Below the pieces are notes generated by a model. It was not told where the DNA came from. It was given only the letters and a program-made list of their open reading frames with translations, and ran no database searches. A stretch of 14,133 nucleotides of DNA, taken from positions 1-14,133 of the forward strand of contig CANQEF010000014.1 of assembly GCA_947594675.1 (NCBI GenBank), given 5' to 3'. Position 1 is the stretch's first letter; the number at the start of each line of letters is the position of its first letter. This document shows positions 1-8,607 of the stretch, in pieces. The position numbers and the translations under genes are program-made. This DNA comes from an uncultured Bacilli bacterium. Its GTDB lineage: Bacteria > Bacillota_I > Bacilli_A > RF39 > UBA660.

Positions 1-464
1 GCATCACCAATAGATTTACCTATCGCAACAGGCACCGTATAATGCTGAATTAGTATTTCCAAACTCTTTAAGTAATAAGGTAGCATTATATCTATTTCAT
101 GTAAATGAGCTTTATAATACTTTTTCAATTGTGAATATGGCATTTTAAAAGTAAGTACCGCTACTACTGAGGCTAAAACCAAATTAAGAAAAAATTGCGA
201 AGTAATTATCTCAGCAGAATTAGAAGAACTAATTGTAAATGCTAAAACCATAAAAAACATAATTGCTGCATAAGTAACCCTTTTCATATATAATTGATCA
301 GCATCAGCATCTTCACCATATCGTGCATAAACTAAGAATGTATAATCCTCTTCTCTTACTAACTCTAAGTATTTTTGATTATCTGCATAGAATTTATCTT
401 TATTAATAGTATTATTATAAACAAGAATAAACAATATAATCGCACCTACTATAATTATTTCCAT
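1..464 (-). CDS. tadC: TadC-like Tad pilus platform protein (partial, runs off left edge)
   Basis: Inner-platform protein of a Tad/type IVc pilus (type II secretion F family), expected to sit in the membrane next to TadB and to be driven by the CpaF ATPase. Only the first 154 codons are in the window. Visible are an N-terminal hydrophobic segment beginning MEIIIVGAIILFIL, a charged cytoplasmic stretch, two further hydrophobic segments around residues 65-85 and 95-112, and then the start of the T2SSF domain with HEIDIMLPYYLKSLEILIQ followed by VPVAIGKSI, matching the family pattern of LP..L..L......G.S. The ATG shares one base with the TAA stop of the TadB-like gene (TAATG), and AGGTG lies 7 bases upstream inside that gene, so the two are translationally coupled. 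Identity rests on this short domain start plus the gene order CpaF-TadB-TadC; a second TadB-type protein is the alternative. Confidence 0.72.
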   Translation of the reverse strand, partial: MEIIIVGAIILFILVYNNTINKDKFYADNQKYLELVREEDYTFLVYARYGEDADADQLYMKRVTYAAIMFFMVLAFTISSSNSAEIITSQFFLNLVLASVVAVLTFKMPYSQLKKYYKAHLHEIDIMLPYYLKSLEILIQHYTVPVAIGKSIGD

Positions 465-1366
465 TACTCAGCACCTACATTCTCATTATAATATTTTTCC
501 CCTTTTAAAAGGAAATATGTATTTACAATTAAAACTCCATGTAATAATCCTGAAACATACCATCTATCTAGTAAAACCAAATAAGTTTCCCTTCCTAACA
601 AGTACTGCGTCAGCATTACCATCAAATAAAGCATAATACCAAATTGTAAAAATGATTTATGGAAAGATGCTCTTTCAATTCTATCACGATATACACTTTC
701 AACAAGCATATCGATATCCATCTGCATATTTTCTAATGATTCTGATGAATCTCTTGCACCCTCTTTAGTAATTTGTAAGAATAACTGATGCATATTTTTA
801 ACAATATAATAAGGATATAGATTACTCATATACTCTAAAGCCTCATCAATAGTACCATTACTATAAGACATATCAATCATTTTAGAAACATCACTCAATA
901 CAGGATCTTCCAAAACACCAGAATTTCTAACACCTTCCAAAGATTTAACAAATGATTGTGTAGTTGCAAACTCCATAATAACATTTGATGTATATACTTG
1001 AATTTGTTCAAAAAGAAATTCACTATAAATTCTTTTACATCTTAAATAAGTCAAATAAGGAACAAAGGACATAGATATTACAACGTACACAGCAGTTATT
1101 ACTAAATTATAAAAATATAAATAAGTTACTACTGCTGTAAAACCTGATATAACTAATACCTGAATCATATACTGTCTAGGAGTATATTCCTGTCCTAATT
1201 CTTTAGTTTTTTCCCTTACAACTTTGAATGAATAAGGAGCGAATTTATCATAAATTACTTGAGCTTGACTTACTACATATTTACCTACATTTTCACCCTT
1301 ATAATTTCGATATAAATATATACCAAAAACAATAATAATTATAAATAATAACTCTTCAATATACAT
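464..1366 (-). CDS. tadB: TadB-like Tad pilus platform protein
   Basis: Polytopic membrane platform protein of a Tad-type pilus, 300 residues, a normal length for the family. Hydrophobic segments lie at about 5-19, 66-84 and 86-108, followed by a cytoplasmic T2SSF domain at about 115-235 (FEQIQVYTSNVIMEF, SFVKSLEGVRNSG, then DPVLSDVSKMI and GTIDEALEYM), and two closing segments at 238-257 and 270-287. This is the TadB/TadC layout. The ATG is preceded by a strong AAGGAG (1375-1380). It lies 18 bases after the ATPase gene and overlaps the TadC-like gene by one base. Family assignment is from the domain pattern and its neighbours; sequence similarity to well-studied TadB proteins is low, and TadB versus TadC labels follow gene order. 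Confidence 0.77.
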   Translation of the reverse strand: MYIEELLFIIIIVFGIYLYRNYKGENVGKYVVSQAQVIYDKFAPYSFKVVREKTKELGQEYTPRQYMIQVLVISGFTAVVTYLYFYNLVITAVYVVISMSFVPYLTYLRCKRIYSEFLFEQIQVYTSNVIMEFATTQSFVKSLEGVRNSGVLEDPVLSDVSKMIDMSYSNGTIDEALEYMSNLYPYYIVKNMHQLFLQITKEGARDSSESLENMQMDIDMLVESVYRDRIERASFHKSFLQFGIMLYLMVMLTQYLLGRETYLVLLDRWYVSGLLHGVLIVNTYFLLKGEKYYNENVGAE

Positions 1367-1384
1367 TAAATCTACTCCTTTCTA

Positions 1385-3001
1385 TCACGCATTAATTAAT
1401 CCAGATTGCGCCGCTACTTGAGGAACAACTGGAACAACACTTGGTGCCAACTGCGGCATTGCCATAGGTTGGACAACATTAGGTTGAAGTTGTGGCTCTG
1501 CAACAGGGACAACATTTTGATTAGCAACTGTAGGCTGGACAACTGCCGGTTGTTGCTCAACGGCAACATTAGTAAATTGTGGTTGAACTACTTGCTGATT
1601 TAAAGCATTATTAGCATCAACAACGACCGACTGAGGAGCAACTTGAGGTATCTGACCACCAGCAACTGCCGTAGTAGAAACATCAGTATTAACTGCTGCC
1701 TCCATAGGAGTACTTACTACTGTTGGAATAGCTTGTTGGACAACTGCCTCATTATTAACACTAACATCATTCTGAGAAACAAGAGCATCAATATCTGTAG
1801 TATTAGCACCATCTGGAGCAACACTAGCATTAACATTAGTATTACCATCATTAGCATTCTGAGCCATTCCTTGTGCATAAGAACTACCATCATCATATTG
1901 TTCAAATTCCTGATTATCCTCTTGCTCTTTAAAAGGCATTTCATCAGGCAATCTATCAACTAATTCAGAAACATCAATATTCTGATTACTTAAATATTCA
2001 ATTAAATGATCACTAGGCTTTCTCATAGCAGGATCTCTTCCATATAATTTTTGATAAATTACTCTCGACTGAGGAACATTATTTTCATCAACATAAAATT
2101 CACATACTTCATCAAGCTCACGATGAAATTTACCATACTCTTTACTATAAAAAGCTTTTATATGTACACCTAATTGAATATACCTATATATAGTTGACAA
2201 AAACTGGTTAACATCCAAATCTGTCTCCATCAAGGAGTAAAGACGATAAGGAATAGCAGATGCTTTATCTGCGTGAATAGTTGACAAAATGTTATGTCCT
2301 GAAGAAATTGAGTTACGTACAGCTGATACAGCCTCAGCACTACGAACTTCTGATAGTAATATCCATTTTGGATTTTGTCTCATACAGGTAACCAAAACAT
2401 CTGAGTAACTAGCAACATTATTAGTTTTCATCGCTACTATATCTCTTTGTGGAAAGATTTTATCTAAGTGTAATTCAAGAGTATCTTCAATTGTAATAAT
2501 TTTTTCATTAGTCTTAGTATGACTGGCTAAGTATTTTACAAACTCTGTTTTACCAGAACCAGTTTCACCAGCAACCATAATATTACAATGTCCCTGAACA
2601 CAATTTATCAAAAAATCATGTATATCATTTGTAAAATAATCTTCATTAATTAATTTTTCTTTTTCAAGTCTAATCTTAGCAGGAGTTTTACGAATAACCA
2701 AAGCTATTCCATTTGTCGCAATAGATTGATGAACGAAGTTAAGACGCAACTCAGCAGACTCAGCATCCAAAAATGGCTTAGCATTGTTAAAAGTTGTACC
2801 CATAACATTGGAACATTGGAAAGCTAATTTTTCAACAAAATCTGGAGTGGCACCTTCTACTTCTACCCTCATTGAACCTTGCGTCAATGAACGAATCCAA
2901 ATCTGTCCCCCATTATCATAAGAAATATCTGTTATATCATCATTATCAAGTAAAGCTCGAAAAGGACCAAAATCTAACTTATCAAATATATTTTCGTTCA
3001 T
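1385..3001 (-). CDS. cpaF: CpaF/TadA-family pilus assembly ATPase with long Q/V/N/P-rich tail
   Basis: Cytoplasmic hexameric secretion ATPase (VirB11/CpaF/TadA family) that powers pilin extrusion. The catalytic core has every hallmark: Walker A GETGSGKT at 145-152, Asp box IEDTLEL at 171-177, Walker B WILLSEVRSAEA at about 213-224, and His box GHNILSTIHAD at 235-245. The N-terminal domain is about 1-115, shorter than in many CpaF proteins. The core ends near residue 360; residues about 365-538 are a low-complexity tail rich in Gln, Val, Asn, Pro and Ala, which the family normally lacks (typical CpaF ends after the ATPase domain). The DNA of this tail is visibly richer in G+C than the rest of the window. 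AAAGGGTGAT (3005-3014) sets the ATG, and TGA TAG forms a double stop. VirB11 of a conjugation system is ruled less likely by the TadB/TadC and CpaB neighbours. Confidence 0.93.
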   Translation of the reverse strand: MNENIFDKLDFGPFRALLDNDDITDISYDNGGQIWIRSLTQGSMRVEVEGATPDFVEKLAFQCSNVMGTTFNNAKPFLDAESAELRLNFVHQSIATNGIALVIRKTPAKIRLEKEKLINEDYFTNDIHDFLINCVQGHCNIMVAGETGSGKTEFVKYLASHTKTNEKIITIEDTLELHLDKIFPQRDIVAMKTNNVASYSDVLVTCMRQNPKWILLSEVRSAEAVSAVRNSISSGHNILSTIHADKASAIPYRLYSLMETDLDVNQFLSTIYRYIQLGVHIKAFYSKEYGKFHRELDEVCEFYVDENNVPQSRVIYQKLYGRDPAMRKPSDHLIEYLSNQNIDVSELVDRLPDEMPFKEQEDNQEFEQYDDGSSYAQGMAQNANDGNTNVNASVAPDGANTTDIDALVSQNDVSVNNEAVVQQAIPTVVSTPMEAAVNTDVSTTAVAGGQIPQVAPQSVVVDANNALNQQVVQPQFTNVAVEQQPAVVQPTVANQNVVPVAEPQLQPNVVQPMAMPQLAPSVVPVVPQVAAQSGLINA

Positions 3002-3031
3002 CTAATCACCCTTTTTATTACAAAACTAATT

Positions 3032-3838
3032 CTAAGACATTGATTCATTCCAATAAGTAACGTTATTAATCCAATTTTTCAACTGATCACTACTAATTTC
3101 TACATCTCCTGGATCATCTTTTAAACTTTCATTAGTAGGTACAAGGATTAAAGTTGAATCAAATGTTTGTAAATATTCAGCCTTTTTAAGTAAAAGATAA
3201 TATTCTTCTGGTACAGCAAACACAACCATAGCTGGAACTCTTTGTTCATCTAAATTAGAAAATACTGCAGCACCACTAGCATCTTTAACCGCAAGGACTT
3301 TAATATTTGATATTAATCTACCTAACATAATTCTATTATCATCTTCTGTTAATTGAGAACCTTCATAAACTTTATGAACTGCTTTTAGATAAATATCAAT
3401 ATAATTACCTGGATAAACTGAGTTACCATAAGTAGATTCAGAATCAACACCTAGATTATATAAAACATATCCTTTTGGATATTCCAAAATTATATTCGCA
3501 TGAAGTTGTTCCTTTTCAACAACTGCTGATTCATAAAATAAACTACCTTTTGGAATCATAGTATCTTCTCTTGCATACTTATCGATTACTGCCGCTTGAT
3601 TTCTAATAACATCTCCACCTTCAAGCATTGAAGGAGGAATTTGCTTAGTACCTACCAAATCAGCTGTAATTTGAGTAGCAGGATTAATCTGCTCCAAAGC
3701 ATAAGGAACACTTACTGGATTAATAGCTGACTTAACACGCATATTATAAGCTACATATAAAACTGCTATTGCTAATATAACACCAACGACTGTAACAGTA
3801 TTTTTATTTTGCAAAAATTTCTTTAAACCACTTATCAT
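3032..3838 (-). CDS. cpaB: CpaB/RcpC-like pilus assembly protein with SAF domain
   Basis: Membrane-anchored extracytoplasmic protein of the CpaB/RcpC family, 268 residues. A single hydrophobic segment at about 15-31 follows a basic N-terminus. Residues about 41-108 read as a SAF (antifreeze-like, beta-clip) domain: VSVPYALEQINPATQITADL, then QIPPSML and later DTMIPKGSLFYESAV. Residues about 118-235 match the RcpC/CpaB region, with YPGNYIDIYL and LISNIKVLAVKD as the key family-like strings and AVPEEYYLLLKKAEYL as the helix before the last strand. In Gram-negatives CpaB helps the secretin; a Gram-positive has no outer membrane, so here it probably works at the cell wall face or on pilin. GGAAGGG precedes the ATG. 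It lies 30 bases upstream of the ATPase gene, the usual CpaB-before-CpaF order but with no CpaC or CpaE between. Confidence 0.85.
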   Translation of the reverse strand: MISGLKKFLQNKNTVTVVGVILAIAVLYVAYNMRVKSAINPVSVPYALEQINPATQITADLVGTKQIPPSMLEGGDVIRNQAAVIDKYAREDTMIPKGSLFYESAVVEKEQLHANIILEYPKGYVLYNLGVDSESTYGNSVYPGNYIDIYLKAVHKVYEGSQLTEDDNRIMLGRLISNIKVLAVKDASGAAVFSNLDEQRVPAMVVFAVPEEYYLLLKKAEYLQTFDSTLILVPTNESLKDDPGDVEISSDQLKNWINNVTYWNESMS

Positions 3839-3858
3839 CTTATCCCTTCCTTTCTTTT

Positions 3859-4368
3859 TTATTTTTTAGTTTCTTTTTCACTAGTTATTTTCTTATCATT
3901 ACTTCTAGTACCCATTGACTTACCTACATCACTAGTAGCATCATCCAAAGCAAATTCTCCATATGGATCAGCTATATTATTAGATTCAATAATTGAACTT
4001 ATCTGTGTATTAATATTTGCTGATTGATTGTCAAAAGTCAATACAGTATCAGAATTAACTTTAATACTTACCTTAGGTGGTACTTCATTAATATCATAGA
4101 ACATAATATTATAATCTCTAGTCCTATCAACACCATCTGCGAATCGACGAAGGAAATTCTCAACGAATTTCTCTTTGTCCATTCTAATCAAACCATTTTC
4201 TCTTGCATAAAGCAAGTCAACCGCATCACCCATAGAGGCAATTGTAGTTTCTTTTAATAAGTAATAATCTAACTCTCCACCAGTACTAAAGTTATTAATA
4301 ACATTGAAAAGTAATAGTGCAATAAGAGCTAAAATAATAACACCTACTGATAACATACCTTTATTCAT
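3859..4368 (-). CDS. Small single-span pilin-like or TadE/F-like protein
   Basis: I do not recognise a named family. The 169-residue product has a short N-terminus (MNKGMLSVG), one hydrophobic segment at about 7-26 (VIILALIALLLFNVINNF), then a mostly helical and later beta-looking soluble region, and a hydrophilic Ser/Lys/Glu-rich C-terminus from about 150. That layout fits minor pilins and TadE/TadF proteins of Tad loci, where a hydrophobic helix runs directly into a small globular head (helix about 30-75: KETTIASMGDAVDLLY, EKFVENFLRRFADGV). No Flp-type or class III prepilin peptidase site is evident; G4 followed by M is only a weak candidate. GGGAGG overlapping the stop of the cysteine-rich gene lies about 12 bases before the ATG. 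Its position between the surface-protein genes and cpaB supports a pilus-assembly role, which is inference. Confidence 0.6.
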   Translation of the reverse strand: MNKGMLSVGVIILALIALLLFNVINNFSTGGELDYYLLKETTIASMGDAVDLLYARENGLIRMDKEKFVENFLRRFADGVDRTRDYNIMFYDINEVPPKVSIKVNSDTVLTFDNQSANINTQISSIIESNNIADPYGEFALDDATSDVGKSMGTRSNDKKITSEKETKK

Positions 4369-4385
4369 ATATTATTCTGACCTCC

Positions 4386-7300
4386 CTACTTCATATTTGC
4401 TGTTGTCTCACATGCAGAACCAGCAGCATCATTGTTACATCCAATATTTCCAACAGCCTTAACGTATTTTCCACCGACATTTCCTAATAAGTTATAACCA
4501 TCTTGTACACTAGCTTTACCACTGAAGTTAAACAAATTACTCTTATATGCTATGAATCCATTTTTCTTAATCTGAGCATCACTACTATAGAATTCTCCAT
4601 TATAATCAGTATATTTCTTATTAGCATTATAAGAACTCAACTTATTCAACATTTCTGGAGTTAAATAGAATGAATAATCTAAGTAAGTCTCTTCTTTAGA
4701 TTCATCGAAGATAGTATCTCCACGGCTTTGAATAGCTGTTATTAAAGTCTCTGGATTAACATAGTAATTACTAGTACCACTAGCAGTCTTAGCCTTTTCA
4801 GCAGAAATTGTTGCTGACTTAGTCCAGTTATAACCTGGCTCTCTACCAGTATCTGATGGTGATGTAATAGCAGTACCATCTTCTGATGGGAATAAATCCT
4901 CTGGATCAACAGGTCTTACACGATAATTTAATACATTAGGATCACACTTATCGTTAGCCTCATCTCCGCCTTCACCAACAGCTTTAATACTCTCATAACT
5001 AGCATAGAAACAATCTACATTGAAATCCCATTTATAATGACCAAAGTCTTTTACTTTAGCATGAATATTATATTTTAATCCATCTTCAGGTGCAGGTGTT
5101 TCTTCAGTTATACTCTTATCAATAATACTACATTGAGTTTGATAGTCTTCCTCAAAATAATAATTCTTAGATAGAGCAACTCTATTCATATACCATAACC
5201 ACCATTTAGCATTAACATCCTTAACACCTAATGGTAAACAGAATTTTTCATTTTCTTTATACCAACCCTCCTCATTATGAGGATCATAAGATATTTCTTG
5301 TGTTTTATTCTTAATCCATGTTCCAGGATAAGTTATTTCACTTTGATAGAATTTATCTCCATCTCCATACTTCTTCTTATCAGGATTATTTGGTGTTCTG
5401 TAGCATCCATTATAGTCATATAATACACTATCTTTAGCACAACTATCACCAGTTGTCTCATCTTTACAAGCCTTTAAAGTAGGAACTTTACTTGGATCAT
5501 CACCCGACTCTTTAGAAGTAACTTTATCAGTACCTTTAGAAGGGAATTTTACAGTCGTATCATTATAATCAGTACTCATTTCAAATTCAGTAGTTGTAGT
5601 ATTACAACTAGCAGCTGCTTTACATTTATCTAAAGCATCATTATAAGCTTGCATATTCATAAGATAATCATATTCTGCATCTTGATCATTATAATAACCT
5701 GATCCACATGATGCATAATGACAATCAGCAGTACATATACTAGTTCCTGGACTGTTAGCATCATGAACAACTCTTCTTATACCTTCATTCTTATAGTAAG
5801 CATATTCACTCTCCTTAGGTATATTAATATGACCATGGTGTGTTTGAGTATACTCTCTTGACTTTTCATAATACCATCTTGCGTAACCACCAGTATATAA
5901 AATCTCTTCTCCTAAAACATAATAATGTGCTGGAGTATCAGCCTCTAAATTCCACAAAATATCATATTCACTTTGATCTCTACCAGGTCCTAAGGCAGGT
6001 GTAAAAATCAACTCATTAAATCTTTCAGGATTTGCCTGAGAATTACTTAACTTAGTAGCTTGCATATTGGAATAACTAACAGCTAACTTTTCAGGATTGT
6101 TATAAACTTTTTCATAACACTTCTTACTACAACTTTGCGTATACTTTCCACCATCACATTCATTAATACAAGCATTAAAATCTTCATTTGGACCAGCACC
6201 ACGAGTAAGTGAGCTACCTTTATGTATACAATAAGGTGCAGGAGTACATACTTGGTTTCTTACATCTGTTGGTAGTGTATCCTTATTACTATTTAATTTT
6301 GCCTCACATTTTACTCTACTAGTAACTTTAACACGATATTCAAAACATAAACCACCTTTTGATGCTACTGGAGGACCATACTCAACATCAACTGCCTCTT
6401 CACAAACTCTTGTACAAACTGTTTTTGTCTCGGAATAATTAACTTTACTATTAGAATTAGGAGTTGTTCTTTCTAGAGCCTCTTCATCATCAGAATCAAT
6501 TTTACCTAAATGATCGTTCCATTCAGCTCCAGTTTTATTATACTTATAAGTAACTTTTATTTTTTCATCATCTGAATAAGCATAGTAAGATTGTAAATTA
6601 GAAAAATCATAGTCATCTTCTGGTTTTATGTTAGGTTGAAAATAATTAGCATCACACTTTAATTTTTGTGTATCTGACAAATTAGTTTTAGAAGATGTTT
6701 TAAAACAATGTCCTTTTTGTTGTCCTTCTGCTAAAGAGGTAGCACAACCTAATTCACTAGTATCACCATTTTCTGATACCTTACCACCAGCTCTAAATTT
6801 ACTTTCATTGAAAGCTTTAAGAAATTCTTCATTATGACTTGCACCAAAAGTATCGCCATCTTTATGATAAGAAGTAATTGCCTGCTTAACAGCTTGCTTT
6901 ATCTGTGTTCTAGTTCTCGGAGTAATAGATGTTTCCCAACAAAATGGTACTAAGGCTTTAAAAATACTTTGAGAATCAGGATTACTTAAACTCTTTTGCA
7001 TAATTTCATAAAGTTTTTCTGCAACTCCTGAACCCGTGTACCAGTTTTTTACCTCTTCTAAAGTTACATTACTAGGCTCCCTAATTAATTTACAATATGT
7101 ATTATAAGACGGATTATCTTTCTTAATATTTGTAACATCTCTCTCCAAGCTACCTACATTAATCATAGGAAGACCAATCTCTTTATATAAAGATTCTGTA
7201 TGAAGATTTTGATTATCATTATTTTTTCCTTTTAAAGAACAACCTCCACTAACAGACTCCAATTGAAATCTTATTACAACCATTCTGTCATCTTTATCTG

Positions 7301-7796
7301 ATAAATATCTTGAGTCTAATTCAACTACAGCATAATGTTTCTTATCTATAACATTACCACCCTCAGTGTTAGTAGTCTCCTTACCATTATTATTATAAAA
7401 TCTAATTTTTGCCCAATCATGCCCTTGTGAGCTTACTTTATACCTATTAGTATTTACATTATAGCCAATATATTTAAATACACTCTCATCTGCTTTAGTT
7501 TCTGGATTCACAGCAGGCTTAAACGTTGCTTGTTGATTTAATTCTTCACCACTTGAATTTTTACCCGACATTAAAGCTACTTTATAACTATTAGTACCCT
7601 GCATAAGACTTACATCAAGCTCAAAATCATCATCCTCACACATATTACCAGTTGCATCGTTCAAATCCGGCTCTTTCTTTTTACTTTCTGCAGCATCTAC
7701 TTTAGGGATTAATTTATCACCAGTAAAAATATAAAGTCCTACTGCTAATAAACAAACTATTATAACCCCAAATATTCCTTTCTTAAGTTTCTTCAT
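4386..7796 (-). CDS. Giant cysteine-rich exported surface protein, candidate pilus tip/adhesin
   Basis: Unrecognised protein of 1136 residues. A basic N-terminus (MKKLKKG) and hydrophobic segment at about 7-24 look like a signal peptide or anchor; VDA before AES at about 33-36 is a possible signal-peptidase I site. The rest is hydrophilic, beta- and Tyr/Asn/Asp-rich. It has 31 cysteines outside the hydrophobic segment, densest at about 461-560 (CTRVCEE, CTPAPYC, CINEC, CSKKC) and 688-731 (CTADCHYASC), spacing that suggests many disulfides. There is no LPXTG-type signal and no C-terminal membrane span; the protein ends CETTANMK. I chose the ATG at 7796 over an in-frame GTG at 7808 because AAAGGTGG sits 8 bases before the ATG but overlaps the GTG. 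The gene overlaps the sortase gene by 14 bases. A surface adhesin or tip protein displayed by the Tad-like apparatus is my inference; a fibre subunit is also possible. Confidence 0.7.
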   Translation of the reverse strand: MKKLKKGIFGVIIVCLLAVGLYIFTGDKLIPKVDAAESKKKEPDLNDATGNMCEDDDFELDVSLMQGTNSYKVALMSGKNSSGEELNQQATFKPAVNPETKADESVFKYIGYNVNTNRYKVSSQGHDWAKIRFYNNNGKETTNTEGGNVIDKKHYAVVELDSRYLSDKDDRMVVIRFQLESVSGGCSLKGKNNDNQNLHTESLYKEIGLPMINVGSLERDVTNIKKDNPSYNTYCKLIREPSNVTLEEVKNWYTGSGVAEKLYEIMQKSLSNPDSQSIFKALVPFCWETSITPRTRTQIKQAVKQAITSYHKDGDTFGASHNEEFLKAFNESKFRAGGKVSENGDTSELGCATSLAEGQQKGHCFKTSSKTNLSDTQKLKCDANYFQPNIKPEDDYDFSNLQSYYAYSDDEKIKVTYKYNKTGAEWNDHLGKIDSDDEEALERTTPNSNSKVNYSETKTVCTRVCEEAVDVEYGPPVASKGGLCFEYRVKVTSRVKCEAKLNSNKDTLPTDVRNQVCTPAPYCIHKGSSLTRGAGPNEDFNACINECDGGKYTQSCSKKCYEKVYNNPEKLAVSYSNMQATKLSNSQANPERFNELIFTPALGPGRDQSEYDILWNLEADTPAHYYVLGEEILYTGGYARWYYEKSREYTQTHHGHINIPKESEYAYYKNEGIRRVVHDANSPGTSICTADCHYASCGSGYYNDQDAEYDYLMNMQAYNDALDKCKAAASCNTTTTEFEMSTDYNDTTVKFPSKGTDKVTSKESGDDPSKVPTLKACKDETTGDSCAKDSVLYDYNGCYRTPNNPDKKKYGDGDKFYQSEITYPGTWIKNKTQEISYDPHNEEGWYKENEKFCLPLGVKDVNAKWWLWYMNRVALSKNYYFEEDYQTQCSIIDKSITEETPAPEDGLKYNIHAKVKDFGHYKWDFNVDCFYASYESIKAVGEGGDEANDKCDPNVLNYRVRPVDPEDLFPSEDGTAITSPSDTGREPGYNWTKSATISAEKAKTASGTSNYYVNPETLITAIQSRGDTIFDESKEETYLDYSFYLTPEMLNKLSSYNANKKYTDYNGEFYSSDAQIKKNGFIAYKSNLFNFSGKASVQDGYNLLGNVGGKYVKAVGNIGCNNDAAGSACETTANMK

Positions 7797-8601
7797 TCGA
7801 ACTTCCACCTTTCAAATTTAAATTTTCTTTAACTTTAGCGTAAGCTTTAGTCTCTTCAACATCATAGTTATTTTTTAACTCATGTTCCCTAACTAACCTT
7901 GCATCTACTTCAAAAGAGACATTCGTAAACATTGTAGTACAAGTAATTAAAGATATTACCTTGTCATTTTCATCTACATCTACATCAAACTTAAATATAC
8001 TATTTTCCTTAGCTGTAGATACAAAATTTTTCATCTGTTCTTTTGTATATTTACTATTATTATAAACATCAGGATATTGCTTGCTAGGATAAGAAATAGC
8101 AAATATTTTATAAACATATTCCTTACCATTAAAGGTGTATTGTATATATTTATTTTCTTTTACAAAATCTAAGTAGGTAAAACTCATTAATTGTTCAAAA
8201 CGACTATGTGTTTCATCTGTAATTATTGGTTGTTTTGACAAATTCAAAATATTATGACCTGAAATATATATAATATTATTTAACTCTTCATAATCAGCCT
8301 CTGTCCAAACAAAATCATCAACCATATTCGCTACATTAAGATTTGGTGCATAAATAACTGGATAATCAATATTAGTACCCTGTACTTTTAACCAACCTAC
8401 AACTTTATAATTATCCTTCTGTTTTTTTACACTTTCTTTTACTTCTCTTGTTCTACTAACAACTTTATAATATTGATTTTCATTTATCAAATAGAAAATG
8501 AGATAACCTATAAAAAATAACAAACAAAGACCTGCAGCAACAAACAGTGCCACAGATTTTTTCATTATTTGTTTTTCTTTCTTCGTTTTTCTCATTTTCA
8601 T
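7783..8601 (-). CDS. srtB: Class B-like sortase
   Basis: Membrane-bound cysteine transpeptidase, 272 residues, that would join a sorting-signal protein to the cell wall or to another pilin. A basic N-terminus and one hydrophobic segment at about 17-39 anchor it with the catalytic domain outside. The catalytic triad is visible: His116 in IYISGHN, Cys221 in LITCTT and Arg235 in VDARLVR. The region VVGWLKVQGTNIDYPVI at about 67-83 and the segment between His and Cys (FEQLMSFTYLDF, YVYKIFAISYP) fit class B better than class A or C, though the serine before GHN is unusual, class B more often having YGHN. AGGTG sits 5 bases before the ATG, immediately after the previous gene's stop. No typical NPQTN or LPXTG substrate with a C-terminal anchor is encoded in the window. 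Confidence 0.9.
   Translation of the reverse strand: MKMRKTKKEKQIMKKSVALFVAAGLCLLFFIGYLIFYLINENQYYKVVSRTREVKESVKKQKDNYKVVGWLKVQGTNIDYPVIYAPNLNVANMVDDFVWTEADYEELNNIIYISGHNILNLSKQPIITDETHSRFEQLMSFTYLDFVKENKYIQYTFNGKEYVYKIFAISYPSKQYPDVYNNSKYTKEQMKNFVSTAKENSIFKFDVDVDENDKVISLITCTTMFTNVSFEVDARLVREHELKNNYDVEETKAYAKVKENLNLKGGSSNEET
7805..7812 (-). promoter_or_regulatory. Ribosome binding site deciding the start of the cysteine-rich protein
   Basis: AAAGGTGG lies within the end of the sortase gene, 8 bases before the ATG at 7796. The alternative GTG at 7808 is inside this motif, so it cannot be served by it. Confidence 0.75.
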
Positions 8602-8607
8602 TTACAC

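Noticed and set aside
1406..1963. Open frames on the plus strand and an extra minus frame opposite the CpaF tail
   Set aside because: They lie within the low-complexity tail of the ATPase gene, have no ribosome binding site or family features, and exist because the repetitive codons lack stops in other frames.
1385..3001. VirB11 ATPase of a conjugation system
   Set aside because: The neighbours are TadB, TadC and CpaB-like, and there is no VirB4, VirD4 or relaxase.
2872..3060. Short plus-strand frame at the start of the CpaF-like gene
   Set aside because: Antisense shadow of the ATPase N-terminus; its product has no recognisable features.
4024..4257. Plus-strand frame inside the small pilin-like gene
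   Set aside because: Antisense to a better supported gene with a good start and membrane segment.
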